Shown here: piece after piece, positions 6,690-6,839 of the stretch
How the letters are laid out: each line of letters begins with the position of its first letter
Numbering within the stretch: position 1 is the stretch's first letter
DNA from: Nitrospinota bacterium
GTDB lineage: Bacteria > Nitrospinota > Nitrospinia > SZUA-224
Direction: 5' to 3'
Assembly: GCA_016212345.1 (NCBI GenBank)
Contig: JACRGM010000094.1
Location: forward strand, 1-6,839
Length of the DNA stretch: 6,839 nt
Notes under the pieces: generated by a model
What the model saw: the letters and a program-made list of their open reading frames with translations, nothing else
Databases searched by the model: none
What the model was told of the DNA's origin: nothing
Translations under genes and position numbers: made by a program

Positions 6690-6839
6690 TAAAAACTCTA
6701 TTCGATTTTTTATAGATTCATGAGAAAAAAGTTGTAATATTCTTAAAAGCTTATGTATCGTTTCTCCAACTGAAAGCTGTTTTGAAACTATGATGCCAAA
6801 ATGATCTTGTTCATTCTGAACATATTCATTATGCAGTAA
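6687..6839 (-). CDS. C-terminal end of a DUF5615-like (PIN-like) protein, partial
   Basis: A frame open from the right edge gives 50 residues ending in TAA at 6689-6687. It reads through HFGIIVSKQLSVGETIHKLL and ends SIKNRIEFL. From memory, a His-x-Gly-Ile turn, then a (S/V)GE helix with a leucine-rich stretch, then a closing NR(V/I)EFL resembles the C-terminus of DUF5615 PIN-like proteins. These are thought to be nuclease-like and are often found as toxin-antitoxin-type partners. The catalytic acidic residues would lie upstream, outside the window, so neither activity nor intactness can be judged. It reads in the same direction as lnt, with 114 nt between. That it is coding rests on the family resemblance and the open frame; the family name is a recognition call, not a search result. 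Confidence 0.6.
   Translation of the reverse strand, partial: LLHNEYVQNEQDHFGIIVSKQLSVGETIHKLLRILQLFSHESIKNRIEFL

Noticed and set aside
6640..6735. TATAGATTC near 6711-6719 as a fourth repeat copy
   Set aside because: It matches the element end only over about 8 nt and lies inside the partial coding region, so chance is sufficient.
1..6839. CRISPR array, tRNA/rRNA genes or a complete insertion sequence
   Set aside because: No regularly spaced repeats, no tRNA-like cloverleaf sequence and no transposase frame were seen on either strand.

Overview
The window suggests a diderm (Gram-negative-type) bacterium of fairly low GC content, around 40% by eye, with heavy use of ATA for isoleucine and AGG/AGA for arginine. 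The evidence is an apolipoprotein N-acyltransferase, a lipoprotein-release ABC transporter of the LolCD type and a class II lysyl-tRNA synthetase. The order lnt-prfB-lysS-lolC-lolD recalls gene neighbourhoods I associate with Deltaproteobacteria/Desulfobacterota and relatives. That placement is an inference from remembered synteny, not a demonstrated assignment.

Layout: every gene reads on the minus strand, so transcription runs from high to low coordinates. At the right edge (6687-6839) is the C-terminal end of a gene resembling DUF5615 PIN-like proteins. A 114-nt gap follows, holding a 10-bp direct repeat and a 46-nt repeat arm. The tightly packed operon is next: lnt (6572-4980), prfB (4986-3876, with a programmed +1 frameshift at codon 26), lysS (3837-2362, GTG start), lolC (2357-1095) and lolD (1102-419). 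lnt/prfB overlap by 7 nt, lysS/lolC are 4 nt apart, and lolC/lolD overlap by 8 nt. After lolD comes a 312-nt gap containing a 124-bp palindromic, MITE-like element (266-389) and a good sigma70-type promoter. That promoter faces a cold-shock protein gene whose first 35 codons lie at the left edge (106-1).

The operon joins two jobs. Lnt adds the third acyl chain to lipoproteins in the inner membrane, and LolCD then extracts mature lipoproteins for delivery to the outer membrane, so the genes for two successive steps of one pathway bracket the operon. Between them lie two translation genes, peptide release factor 2 and lysyl-tRNA synthetase, a pair that is also adjacent in E. coli.

No new multi-gene system is visible. 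The most unusual feature is the repeat family. The left element is a near-symmetric palindrome with TATAGATTT/AAATCTATA ends. A 46-nt arm almost identical to its left arm (44 of 46 alignment columns) lies inverted just upstream of lnt, so the five-gene operon is enclosed by inverted repeats about 6.3 kb apart. A 14-nt piece of the same terminus sits in the prfB-lysS gap, directly upstream of the lysS ribosome-binding site.
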